This document shows, piece after piece, positions 42,741 through 50,724 of a stretch of DNA of 64,000 bases. The first letter of the stretch is position 1. Each line of letters opens with the position of its first letter. The position numbers were made by a program, and so were the translations under genes. Location of the stretch: NCBI RefSeq assembly GCF_030317105.1, contig NZ_JASZYG010000010.1, forward strand, positions 62,001 to 126,000, read 5' to 3'. Origin of the DNA: Variovorax brevis. GTDB taxonomy: Bacteria > Pseudomonadota > Gammaproteobacteria > Burkholderiales > Burkholderiaceae_C. The notes under the pieces were generated by a model, which was not told the DNA's origin, ran no database searches, and saw only the letters and a program-made list of their open reading frames with translations.

Positions 42741-43893
42741 GCTCGAACCCCGCCCGCAGCTCTCGCGTTTCTGGAGCTATGGCTCGCCGATATTGGCGCT
42801 GCTGATCACGGTGCTGATCGGCGTGGTGCTGTTCGCCGCGCTGGGCAAGGACCCGGTCAAGGGCCTCCTCGTGTTTTTCTACGAGCCCATCAAGAGTGGC
42901 TACGCGCTGGGCGAGCTCATGGTCAAGGCGACGCCGCTGCTCATCATCGCGCTCGGACTGGCGGTGTGCTTCCGCTCCAACGTGTGGAACATCGGCGCCG
43001 AGGGGCAGTTCGTTTTCGGCGCCATTGCGGCGGGCGGCGTGGCGCTGCTGGCCGACAAGAACACCGGCGGATGGATCGTCGCGGCGATCCTCATCGCGGG
43101 CGTCCTGGGCGGCATGGTGTGGGCGGGCATCGTCGCCTTGCTGCGCGACAAGTTCAACGCCAGCGAGATCCTCGTGAGCCTCATGCTGGTGTACGTGGCC
43201 ACCTTGCTGTTGGGCTACATGGTCTACGGACCATGGAAAGATCCGCAGGGCTACAACTTCCCGCAGACCAAGACCTTCGAGGCGGTGACGCAGATTCCCA
43301 AGTTGTTCAAGGGCTCGCGCGTGAGCATCGGGCTGATCATCGCGGTCATCGGTGCGGGCGCCTTGTGGGTGTTCCTGTTCCGCACGCGGGCGGGCTTTGC
43401 GCAGCAGGTGGGCGGGCTGGCGCCGGCGGCGTCCCGGTATGCGGGATTCTCGGCGCGGCGCGCCATCTGGATCGCGTTGCTGACGTCGGGCGGCGCGGCA
43501 GGGCTTGCCGGTGCGCTCGAGGTGGCCGGCCCGATTGGCCAGCTCAACCCGTACGTGCCGGCCGGCTACGGCTTTGCCGCGATCATCGTGGCTTTCGTGG
43601 GTCGCCTGCATCCTGTGGGGATGATCTTCTCGGCCATCCTGATGAGCATGTTCTACATCGGCGGCGAGTTGGCGCAGTCGCGCCTGGGGCTGCCCAAATC
43701 GCTGACCGGCGTGTTCCAGGGCCTGCTGCTGTTCACGCTGCTGGGCTGCGACACGCTCATTGCCTACCGCATCAAGCGCAAGTCCGCGCCCAAGCAAACG
43801 TCGCCCGCCATGAGCACATCGTCACTGCAGGCGAGCACGCCCATCACAACCGGCGCCGCGCCGCTGCCGCGTTCCACCGAGGGAGCCGTCTAA
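42733..43893 (+). CDS. Nucleoside ABC transporter permease 1 (YufP/NupB-like)
   Basis: A 386-aa permease of the branched-chain/sugar class with about 10 helices. Family stretches are ATPLLIIALGLAVCFRSNVW, NIGAEGQFVFGAIAAGG, GAEGQ being diagnostic, NASEILVSLMLVYVA and YGFAAIIVAFVGRLHPVGM. It overlaps the ATPase gene by 8 bp and abuts permease 2 directly. The C-terminal 40 residues are a Ser/Thr/Pro-rich tail. Confidence 0.94.
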   Translation: MFKLEPRPQLSRFWSYGSPILALLITVLIGVVLFAALGKDPVKGLLVFFYEPIKSGYALGELMVKATPLLIIALGLAVCFRSNVWNIGAEGQFVFGAIAAGGVALLADKNTGGWIVAAILIAGVLGGMVWAGIVALLRDKFNASEILVSLMLVYVATLLLGYMVYGPWKDPQGYNFPQTKTFEAVTQIPKLFKGSRVSIGLIIAVIGAGALWVFLFRTRAGFAQQVGGLAPAASRYAGFSARRAIWIALLTSGGAAGLAGALEVAGPIGQLNPYVPAGYGFAAIIVAFVGRLHPVGMIFSAILMSMFYIGGELAQSRLGLPKSLTGVFQGLLLFTLLGCDTLIAYRIKRKSAPKQTSPAMSTSSLQASTPITTGAAPLPRSTEGAV

Positions 43894-44814
43894 ATGGAAT
43901 CCTACGCACTCCTCCTGGGCTCGACCCTGAGCGCCGGCACGGTGCTGGCCATTGCCGCACTGGGCCTGCTCATCAACGAAAAGGCCGGCATCGTCAACCT
44001 TGGCGCCGAGGGCATCATGCTGTGCGCGGCCATTGCCGGCTTCGCGACGGTGGTCAACACCCACAACAACTGGCTCGGCTTTGTGGCGGGCATGGCGGCC
44101 GGCGGGCTGCTGGCCGGCATCTTCGGCGTGCTGGTGATCTGGCTCAACACCAACCAGTACGCAACCGGCCTGGCGCTGAGCCTGTTCGGCGTGGGCTTCT
44201 CGGCCTTTGTCGGCAAGGATTACGTGCAGGCCAAGCTGCCTGAAAGCGTGTCGTACGCCATTCCGGTGCTGAGCGAGATTCCGCTGGTGGGCCCGGCGCT
44301 GTTCCGCCATCACCCGATGGTGTACTTCGCGATGATCCTCACTGCGGCGCTGATCTGGTTCCTCTACCGCACCCGCTCCGGGCTGGTGCTGCGCTCGGTC
44401 GGGGAGTCGCCGGAGTCCTCGCATGCGCTGGGCTATCCGGTGCGGCGCATCCGCTTCATGGCGGTGGTCGCCGGCGGGGCGCTGTGCGGGCTGGCAGGCG
44501 CCTACCTGTCGACGGTCTACACGCCGCTGTGGGTCGAAGGCATGGTGGCGGGCCGCGGCTGGATCGCGCTGGCGCTCACGACCTTTGCCACCTGGCGGCC
44601 GATTCGCGTGCTGCTGGGCGCCTACCTCTTCGGCGGTGTCTCGATGCTGGGCTTTCACCTGCAGAGCACGGGGGTCAATGTGCCCAGCCAGTTCCTGAGC
44701 ATGCTGCAATACATCGCGCCCATCGTGGTGCTGGCCATCATCTCGCGCAACCCGGCCTTCATCCGCGTGAACATGCCGGCCTCGATCGGGAAACCGTTCT
44801 ACCCCGGCTCATAA
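43894..44814 (+). CDS. Nucleoside ABC transporter permease 2 (YufQ/NupC-like)
   Basis: A 306-aa permease with about 8-10 helices. AALGLLINEKAGIVNLGAEG is the hallmark of the second permease of BMP systems; ARGWIALALTTFATWRPIRV-like GRGWIALALTTFATWRP and SQFLSMLQYIAPIVVLAII follow. It starts on the base after the permease 1 stop and completes the heterodimeric channel. Confidence 0.94.
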   Translation: MESYALLLGSTLSAGTVLAIAALGLLINEKAGIVNLGAEGIMLCAAIAGFATVVNTHNNWLGFVAGMAAGGLLAGIFGVLVIWLNTNQYATGLALSLFGVGFSAFVGKDYVQAKLPESVSYAIPVLSEIPLVGPALFRHHPMVYFAMILTAALIWFLYRTRSGLVLRSVGESPESSHALGYPVRRIRFMAVVAGGALCGLAGAYLSTVYTPLWVEGMVAGRGWIALALTTFATWRPIRVLLGAYLFGGVSMLGFHLQSTGVNVPSQFLSMLQYIAPIVVLAIISRNPAFIRVNMPASIGKPFYPGS

Positions 44815-44872
44815 TCCGTGTTTGCAAAGTTTTGTTTCTTTTTCGCCAACCTGTCCTGTGAGGATTCCGACA

Positions 44873-46045
44873 ATGACTGATCTCAACAAGCGTTCCCTGC
44901 TCAAGCTGACGGCTCTCTCGGCCGTCGCTGCGGCAGCCCTCATGGGCTGCGGCAAGAAGGAAGAAGCGCCGGCACCTGCCGCGACTCCCGCTGCGCCCGC
45001 CCCCACGGCGGCCGCGCCTGCACCCGCTGCCGGTCCGCTGAACATCGCATTTGCCTATGTCGGCCCGGTTGGCGACGGTGGCTGGACCTTTGCGCACGAC
45101 AACGGACGCAAGGCCATCGAAAAGGAATTCGGCGACAAGATCAAGACGACCTTCGTCGAAAGCGTGCCCGAAGGCGCGGACGCCGAACGTGTGTTCCGCG
45201 ACCTGGTCGGCCAGGGCAACAAGCTGATCTTCGGCACGACCTTCGGCTACATGGAGCCCATGCTGAAGGCCGCCGCCGACAACAAGGAAATCAAGTTCGA
45301 GCACGCGACCGGCTACAAGACCGCCGAGAACATGCGCACCTATGACAGCCGCACCTACGAAGGCGCGTACATGGCCGGCATCATCGCCGGCGCCATGACC
45401 AAGTCCAACACGCTGGGCGTGGTCGGCTCGGTGCCGATTCCTGAAGTGCTGCGCAACATCAACAGCTTTACCATGGGCGCGCAGTCGGTCAATCCGAAGG
45501 TCACGACCAAGGTGGTGTGGGTCAATGAATGGTTCAGCCCGCCGAAGGAAACCGAAGCGGCCACGGCCCTCATCAACGGCGGCGCCGACGTGCTGTTCCA
45601 GAACACCGACTCGCCCGCCGTGCTCAAGACGGCACAGGAAAAGGGCAAGCGCGCCTTCGGGTGGGATTCGGACATGACCGCCTACGGCCCGAAGGCCCAC
45701 CTGGCATCGGCCACCATCAACTGGGCGCCGTACTACATCAAGGCCACCAAGGATGCGCTGGACGGCAAGTGGACGACCGGCCAGAGCTGGTGGGGCGTGA
45801 AGGAAGGCGCGATCGACCTGGTGTCCATCGCCGAAGACGTGCCGGCCGAAGCCAAGGCCAAGGTCGACGAAGTGAAGAAGGGCCTGAAAGACGGCAGCTT
45901 CGCGATCTGGAAGGGCCCGATCATCGACCAGGAAGGCAAGGAACTCGTGGCGAAGGACGCCGTGGCGGACGACAAGTTCCTGTCGGGCGTCAACTTCTAC
46001 GTCAAGGGCGTCGAGGGCAAGGTGCCCGGCGGCGACAAGAAGTAA
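44873..46045 (+). CDS. BMP-family nucleoside-binding lipoprotein 1
   Basis: A 390-aa receptor for the ABC system. It has a signal peptide with lipobox AALMGCGKK, then an Ala/Pro-rich linker and the BMP (PnrA-like) domain: FAYVGPVGDGGWTFAHDNGR, ESVPEGADAERVFRDLVGQG, KLIFGTTFGYMEPMLKAA, ADVLFQNTDSPAVLKTAQEK and KRAFGWDSDM. AGGA precedes the Met at 44873. A strong terminator follows the gene, so it closes the transporter operon. Confidence 0.94.
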   Translation: MTDLNKRSLLKLTALSAVAAAALMGCGKKEEAPAPAATPAAPAPTAAAPAPAAGPLNIAFAYVGPVGDGGWTFAHDNGRKAIEKEFGDKIKTTFVESVPEGADAERVFRDLVGQGNKLIFGTTFGYMEPMLKAAADNKEIKFEHATGYKTAENMRTYDSRTYEGAYMAGIIAGAMTKSNTLGVVGSVPIPEVLRNINSFTMGAQSVNPKVTTKVVWVNEWFSPPKETEAATALINGGADVLFQNTDSPAVLKTAQEKGKRAFGWDSDMTAYGPKAHLASATINWAPYYIKATKDALDGKWTTGQSWWGVKEGAIDLVSIAEDVPAEAKAKVDEVKKGLKDGSFAIWKGPIIDQEGKELVAKDAVADDKFLSGVNFYVKGVEGKVPGGDKK

Positions 46046-46069
46046 TCGGCGCGGTTTGCGCCAACCATC

Positions 46070-46097
46070 AAGGGTTGCCCACGGGCAACCCTTTTTT
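46070..46097 (+). terminator. Rho-independent terminator of the nucleoside transporter operon
   Basis: AAGGGTTGCCC and GGGCAACCCTT form a long stem with a tiny loop, followed by TTTTTT. It separates the receptor gene from the Rieske oxygenase gene, which starts only 17 bp later. Confidence 0.9.
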
Positions 46098-46113
46098 CAT
46101 TGACTTGAAGAAA

Positions 46114-47106
46114 ATGATCGAAAAGCAGCTTTGGCATCCGGTGGCCTTGTCGGCCGACGTGGCCGATGCGCCCGTACCCGCAAGCCTTCTCGGCGAAAAC
46201 CTGGTGCTCTGGCGCGACGCGCAGGGCACGGCCCGCGCCTGGCAGGACCGCTGCCCGCACCGCGGCGCGCAACTATCCCTTGGGCGCGTGGTCGATTGCG
46301 ACGGCGCAAGAATGCTCGAGTGCCCCTATCACGGCTGGCGCTTCGACGGCGAAGGCCAGAGCAGGCATGTGCCCGCCTTGCCCGACTTCACGCCGCCGCC
46401 CACGCACCGCGCCGCCACCCATGCGACGCGTGAAGCGCACGGGCTCATCTGGGTGCGCCTCGACGGCGACGCCTCCGGCGATTTGCCTGCCTTCGCGGCC
46501 GAGTCGGACGCGCGCCTGCGCAAGCTCAATTGCGGCCCCTACGACGTCGACACCAGCGCTCCGCGCCTGGTCGAGAACTTCCTGGACATGTCGCACTTCG
46601 GCTTCGTGCACGAAGGCTGGCTGGGTGCGCGAAGCATGACGGCAATTGACGACTACAAGGTCGAGGCCACGCCCACCGGCCTGCTCGCCACCGGCTGCAA
46701 GGCCTGGCAGCCGCAGTCGACCATCAACTCGACGCGCCCTGCGCAGGTCGAATACAGCTACGAGGTCGTCGCGCCCTACGCGGCCGTGCTCATCAAGATC
46801 CCGGAGGCGGAGAGCGTGGGCGCCGAGGGCTATCGCGAGTCGATTGCCCTGTTCATCTGCCCGACAGACGCCGAGCGTTGCCGTGTGTGGTTCCGGCTCG
46901 CCACGGCCGATTTCGAGCGCGACGACGCAGCGTTGCAGGCTTTCCAGGACACCATCTTCCTGCAGGACAAGCCGGTGCTGGAGTCGCAGCGCCCCAAGCG
47001 CCTGCCGCTGGACCTGCGCGCTGAGATGCACACGGCCGCCGACAAGGCATCATCTTTCTATCGCCGATACCTCAAGGGGCTCGGCATCACCGTTGGAGTC
47101 TGCTGA
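46114..47106 (+). CDS. Rieske non-heme iron oxygenase, candidate purine oxygenase
   Basis: A 330-aa oxygenase subunit. The Rieske 2Fe-2S site has Cys47-x-His49 (CPHRGAQLSLG) and Cys70-x-x-His73 (CPYHGWRF). The catalytic domain has NFLDMSHFGFVHEG, supplying the bridging Asp and two His ligands. The architecture resembles vanillate/dicamba-type monooxygenases and also HpxD of the Klebsiella hypoxanthine pathway. Its stop overlaps the adenine deaminase start (TGATG), so the two are translationally coupled, which favours action on hypoxanthine or a related base. No reductase or ferredoxin gene is adjacent. The purine substrate is inference from context only. Confidence 0.85.
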   Translation: MIEKQLWHPVALSADVADAPVPASLLGENLVLWRDAQGTARAWQDRCPHRGAQLSLGRVVDCDGARMLECPYHGWRFDGEGQSRHVPALPDFTPPPTHRAATHATREAHGLIWVRLDGDASGDLPAFAAESDARLRKLNCGPYDVDTSAPRLVENFLDMSHFGFVHEGWLGARSMTAIDDYKVEATPTGLLATGCKAWQPQSTINSTRPAQVEYSYEVVAPYAAVLIKIPEAESVGAEGYRESIALFICPTDAERCRVWFRLATADFERDDAALQAFQDTIFLQDKPVLESQRPKRLPLDLRAEMHTAADKASSFYRRYLKGLGITVGVC

Positions 47107-48146
47107 TGAGCACCATCCCGAACATTCCTGCCGAGCGGCTGCCCGACCTGCTGCGCGCCATGCCCAAGGCGGAGTTGCACATGCACATCGAAGGCTCGCT
47201 CGAGCCCGAGCTGATCTTTGCGCTGGCGCAGCGCAACGGCGTGAAGCTGCCCTATGCGGATGTCGAGGAGCTGCGCAAGGCCTACGCCTTCACCAACCTG
47301 CAATCCTTCCTGGACATCTACTACGCCGGCGCCAGCGTGCTGCTCAAGGAGCAGGATTTCTACGACATGGCGTGGGCGTACCTGGAACGCGCGGCGGCCG
47401 ACAACGTCGTGCACACCGAGATGTTCTTCGACCCGCAGACGCACACGGCGCGCGGCGTGCCGGTCAAGACGGTGATCGACGGGCTGCACCGCGCGTGCAC
47501 CGACGCCAAGGCAAAGCTGGGCGTGAGCGCCTCGCTCATCCTGTGCTTCCTGCGCCATTTGAGCGAAGAAGAAGCCTTTGCCACGCTGGAAGAGGCGCTG
47601 CCGCACCGCGACAAGTTCATCGGCATCGGCCTCGATTCAAGCGAAGTGGGCCATCCGCCCGAGAAGTTCGCGAAGGTCTTTGCGCGTTGCCGCGAACTGG
47701 GCTTTCACCTTGTCGCGCATGCGGGCGAGGAGGGGCCGCCGGCCTATGTGTGGAGTGCGCTGGACGTGCTGAAGGTCGAGCGCATCGACCACGGCGTGCA
47801 AAGCACCAAGGACCCCGAGCTGATGAAGCGGCTGGCCCAGGACCGCATTCCACTGACGGTGTGTCCGTTGTCGAACCTCAAGCTCTGCGTGTTCCCGGAT
47901 TTGTCACAACACAACCTCAAAATGCTCCTGGACGCGGGCTTGGTCGCCACCGTGAATTCGGACGACCCCGCCTATTTTGGGGGCTACATGAACGAAAACT
48001 TTGTCCAGACTTTTGCCGCAACCGGCATGACCGCGGCGCACGCGTGGCAGCTGGCGGCCAACAGCTTCGAAGGCAGCTTTCTGGATGCGCCGGCGAAAGC
48101 GGCTTATGTCGAACGGCTGGATGGCGTTTTCGCGAATTTCAAGTAG
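47106..48146 (+). CDS. Adenine deaminase (adenosine-deaminase-like fold)
   Basis: A 346-aa zinc enzyme converting adenine to hypoxanthine. Motifs are AELHMHIEGSLEPELIF (His25, His27), HTEMFFDPQTHT, GIGLDSSEVGHPPEKF, HLVAHAGEEGPP (metal His and catalytic Glu), ERIDHGVQS, LTVCPLSNLKLCVF and ATVNSDDPAYFGGY. The SLEPELIFALAQRNGV and SNLKLCV forms follow the adenine-deaminase branch (yeast Aah1, Pseudomonas Ade) rather than adenosine deaminase proper. It is coupled to the Rieske gene, and its product hypoxanthine is the substrate of XdhAB. Confidence 0.92.
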   Translation: MSTIPNIPAERLPDLLRAMPKAELHMHIEGSLEPELIFALAQRNGVKLPYADVEELRKAYAFTNLQSFLDIYYAGASVLLKEQDFYDMAWAYLERAAADNVVHTEMFFDPQTHTARGVPVKTVIDGLHRACTDAKAKLGVSASLILCFLRHLSEEEAFATLEEALPHRDKFIGIGLDSSEVGHPPEKFAKVFARCRELGFHLVAHAGEEGPPAYVWSALDVLKVERIDHGVQSTKDPELMKRLAQDRIPLTVCPLSNLKLCVFPDLSQHNLKMLLDAGLVATVNSDDPAYFGGYMNENFVQTFAATGMTAAHAWQLAANSFEGSFLDAPAKAAYVERLDGVFANFK

Positions 48147-48333
48147 GTTCACAATGTGATACCTTTGTATCTCTGAAGCGGTCACTAACTTGGCCGCTGC
48201 ATTCCGGAATGAACCGCAAGGCGCTGGCGCTGATTGCGCCTCACCAGCGCGCCGCGTCGGTTCCACGACTTGAACCCGAAGAGCTTGCGCAGTTGGCGCC
48301 GCGCATGGCATTGCATAACGAGAGAGGAGACGC

Positions 48334-48792
48334 ATGTTCGATATCGACTTGTCAGCGCAGACAGAAGCAGTCCGCAGCGTTTTGGCCGGCCATGGAATTG
48401 GCGCGGCGCTGGCGATGCTCAACGACAGGACGCCGTACCGGTTCACGGCCATCTACAAGTTGACCGGTGACGTGATGCGAGCGGCACATGCCTACGACCG
48501 CGCTTCCGAATACCGCAGCTGGCTGAAAGTCGTTCCGCTCGACAAGAGCTTTTGCCAATACGCCATCGAGCAAGGCGAGTTCATGACGCCGCACGCCAGC
48601 GCCGACCGGCGCCTGACGAAGCGGCCTTATGCCGGGTTCGTCGAGTCGTACTACGGTCGCCTGCTCGTTCGTGAGGATGGAACGCCGTGGGGCACCTTCA
48701 TCCACTTCGACCTGGAGCCGCGCGCCGTCGACGAACGGGAGATCGCTTTCCTGCGGGACGTGATGCCGCTGTTCTCCGACTACCTGGATTGA
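48334..48792 (+). CDS. GAF-domain-like protein
   Basis: A 152-aa single-domain protein with sequence typical of small GAF proteins: AALAMLNDRTPYRFTAIYKL, VPLDKSFCQYAIEQGEFMTP, KRPYAGFVESYYGRLLV and EREIAFLRDVMPLFSDYL. No output domain is attached. GGAG lies upstream of the ATG. It lies 187 bp after the adenine deaminase and its last 13 bp overlap the convergent ORF6N gene. The ligand is unknown; a regulatory sensor is possible. Confidence 0.78.
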   Translation: MFDIDLSAQTEAVRSVLAGHGIGAALAMLNDRTPYRFTAIYKLTGDVMRAAHAYDRASEYRSWLKVVPLDKSFCQYAIEQGEFMTPHASADRRLTKRPYAGFVESYYGRLLVREDGTPWGTFIHFDLEPRAVDEREIAFLRDVMPLFSDYLD

Positions 48793-49430
48793 CGGCGTTG
48801 CGCTGGCGGTGAGGCACTCGGGCCGGCCTCAGGCTTGCGCGCCTTCCCCTTTGGCGCCTTTTTTTCTTCGGGCGTGACGAATCCGATGGGCCGCTTGGGC
48901 GGGTCGGGGGGCGTCGTCAAAGCGCGCAAGGCATCGAACAGCTGACGCAACTGCAGGCGCGTGCTGCGGCTGAAAGTGTCGTGCGACAGGGTCAGGCCTT
49001 CGACCTTGTCTTCCAGGGCTGTGAGGCGCTTGGCCAGATCCTCGTGCATCGAGGCTGCCTGGCGCAAGCGCACGAAGATCCGCACTACGTAGATCCCCAT
49101 CTCCACCGCTTGGGTCGAAGCTAGGACGCTGGAAGCTTGCACCGCGCCGTGTTCGGTGAAGGCGAATGGCATCGCCTTGGAGAACTTGAGCTTGGCGAGG
49201 TGGTCGCAATTTGCGATCACCTCGGCCTTTTCGGCCGGCGTGAGCTGGAACATGAAGTCGGCCGGAAACCGTCCTGCGTTTCGCTTGACCTGCTCGTTGA
49301 GGCGGCGCGTGTCGACTCCGTAGAGCGCAGCCAGATCGGCGTCGATCATGACCTTGAGACCGCGCACCACTTGAATGCGCCCCTCGATTGGCAGCACCAT
49401 CGTGCCGTCTGTTGTGCTTGTTTTTGTCAT
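48780..49430 (-). CDS. ORF6N-domain protein
   Basis: A 216-aa protein whose N-terminal half is the ORF6N DNA-binding domain known from phage and large-DNA-virus proteins: VVRGLKVMIDADLAALYGVD, TRRLNEQVKRNAGRFPADFM, MFQLTPAEKAEV and FAFTEHGAVQASSVLAS. A helical segment (residues about 115-165) and a Lys/Pro-rich tail follow. It is often found in accessory regions of bacterial chromosomes as a solitary regulator or anti-repressor relic. It is divergent from the second BMP receptor gene. Confidence 0.9.
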   Translation of the reverse strand: MTKTSTTDGTMVLPIEGRIQVVRGLKVMIDADLAALYGVDTRRLNEQVKRNAGRFPADFMFQLTPAEKAEVIANCDHLAKLKFSKAMPFAFTEHGAVQASSVLASTQAVEMGIYVVRIFVRLRQAASMHEDLAKRLTALEDKVEGLTLSHDTFSRSTRLQLRQLFDALRALTTPPDPPKRPIGFVTPEEKKAPKGKARKPEAGPSASPPAQRRQSR

Positions 49431-49513
49431 CTCTTTCCCCCTGCGTTTTCTTCTTGAGTGACTGGCCTGCGCCAGTTACATCCTGAGCATATGCGAGGCG
49501 GGTTGCTGTCCGA

Positions 49514-49531
49514 ATTGGCCATGGCCCCAAT
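49514..49531. promoter_or_regulatory. Dyad in the BMP receptor 2 promoter
   Basis: ATTGGCCATGGCCCCAAT has perfect ATTGG/CCAAT arms and is followed closely by the -10-like TAAAAT (49536-49541). An operator overlapping the core promoter is the simplest reading. Confidence 0.45.
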
Positions 49532-49547
49532 GGCTTAAAATGCCAGC

Positions 49548-49580
49548 TTGGCGCTGCTGCCCCGCAGCGCCAATTTTTTT
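49548..49580 (+). terminator. Terminator-like hairpin in leader of BMP receptor 2
   Basis: TTGGCGCTGC (49548-49557) and GCAGCGCCAA (49564-49573) form a perfect 10-bp stem with a 6-nt loop, followed by seven T. It ends 25 bp before the ATG of the downstream gene and points into it. No plus-strand gene lies upstream for 700 bp, so it looks like an attenuator rather than an end-of-gene terminator. Confidence 0.75.
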
Positions 49581-49605
49581 GTCCGGGGCCATGTAGAGGA
49601 CTACC

Positions 49606-50694
49606 ATGTACAAAAACCTCGTGGGCCGCGCCGTTCTGGCGCTGGCATCCGCAAGCTTTTTATTTCCAGTTTTGTCGCACGCAGCCGATCCCCTCAAGAT
49701 CGGCTTCGTGTATGTCACGCCCGTTACCGACGCGGGCTGGGTCAAGCAGCACGACGAGGGCCGCAAGGCCGTTCAGGCCGCGCTGGGTGACAAGGTCAAG
49801 ACCACTTACGTCGAGCACGTGGCCGAAGGGCCCGACGCCGAGCGCGTCATCCGCGACCTGGCCATGCAGGGCAACAAGCTCATCTTCACGCCCAGCTTTG
49901 GCTACATGGACCCGACGATGAAGGTCGCACGCGATTTTCCCGACGTGAAGTTCGAGTCCATCACCGGCTACAAGACGGCCGCCAACGTGTCGGTGGCCAA
50001 CGCGCGCTATTACGAAGGCCGCTACCTGTCAGGCGTGGCGGCAGGCCGCATGACGAAGACGAGCATCGCGGGCTACGTCGCGGGTTTTCCGATTCCGGAA
50101 GTGCTGCAGGGCATCAACGCCTTCACGCTGGGCATGCGCTCGGTCAACCCGAAGGCGCAGGTCAAGGTCGTGTGGCTGGACGAGTGGTTCAACCCGCCGC
50201 GCGAGCGTGACGCGGCCATGAGCCTGTTTGACCAGGGCGTGGACGTGATCTCGTTGCACACCGGCTCGACGGCGGTGGTCGCCGCGGCGCAGGAACGCGG
50301 CAAGATGGCCATCGGCTACCACTCCGACATGAGCAAGTTCGCGCCGGACGCGCAGATCATCGCCGTGCAGCATCTCTGGGGCGACTACTACACCCAGCGC
50401 GCCCGCGCCGTGCTCGACGGCACCTGGAAAAGCGGCAACCTGTGGGGCGGCGTCAAGGAAGGCATGATCCGCGTCGGCAACTTCGGCCCCAAGGTGCCCA
50501 AGCCGGTGCAGGACGAGGTGCTCGCGCGTCAAAAGGACATCGCCGATGGCAAGCTGCAGCCCTTCCGCGCGGTGGCCGACATCAAGGACAACGAAGGCAA
50601 GCTTCGCATCCCCGCGGGCAAGGCGCTTACCGATCCGGAAATCCTGCAGATGAACTGGCTGGTGGAAGGCGTGCAGGGCCGGGTGACGCGATAG
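49606..50694 (+). CDS. BMP-family periplasmic binding protein 2
   Basis: A 362-aa receptor with a type I signal peptide (LFPVLSHAAD), not a lipoprotein like the first. The domain is PnrA-like: FVYVTPVTDAGWVKQHDEGR, EHVAEGPDAERVIRDLAMQG, IFTPSFGYMDPTMKVARDF, GFPIPEVLQGINAFTLGMRS and GVDVISLHTGSTAVV. AGAGGA precedes the ATG. It has no permease of its own nearby, so it probably shares the transporter at 41-45 kb and extends its ligand range; adjacency to guaD suggests guanosine or a guanine derivative. Confidence 0.92.
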   Translation: MYKNLVGRAVLALASASFLFPVLSHAADPLKIGFVYVTPVTDAGWVKQHDEGRKAVQAALGDKVKTTYVEHVAEGPDAERVIRDLAMQGNKLIFTPSFGYMDPTMKVARDFPDVKFESITGYKTAANVSVANARYYEGRYLSGVAAGRMTKTSIAGYVAGFPIPEVLQGINAFTLGMRSVNPKAQVKVVWLDEWFNPPRERDAAMSLFDQGVDVISLHTGSTAVVAAAQERGKMAIGYHSDMSKFAPDAQIIAVQHLWGDYYTQRARAVLDGTWKSGNLWGGVKEGMIRVGNFGPKVPKPVQDEVLARQKDIADGKLQPFRAVADIKDNEGKLRIPAGKALTDPEILQMNWLVEGVQGRVTR

Positions 50695-50724
50695 TCCCGG
50701 GCGGCAGCGGCCCTGCCTCGAAAC

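Noticed and set aside
48780..49430. Prophage at the ORF6N gene
   Set aside because: ORF6N is a phage-type domain, but no integrase, structural, lysis or attachment sequence surrounds it.
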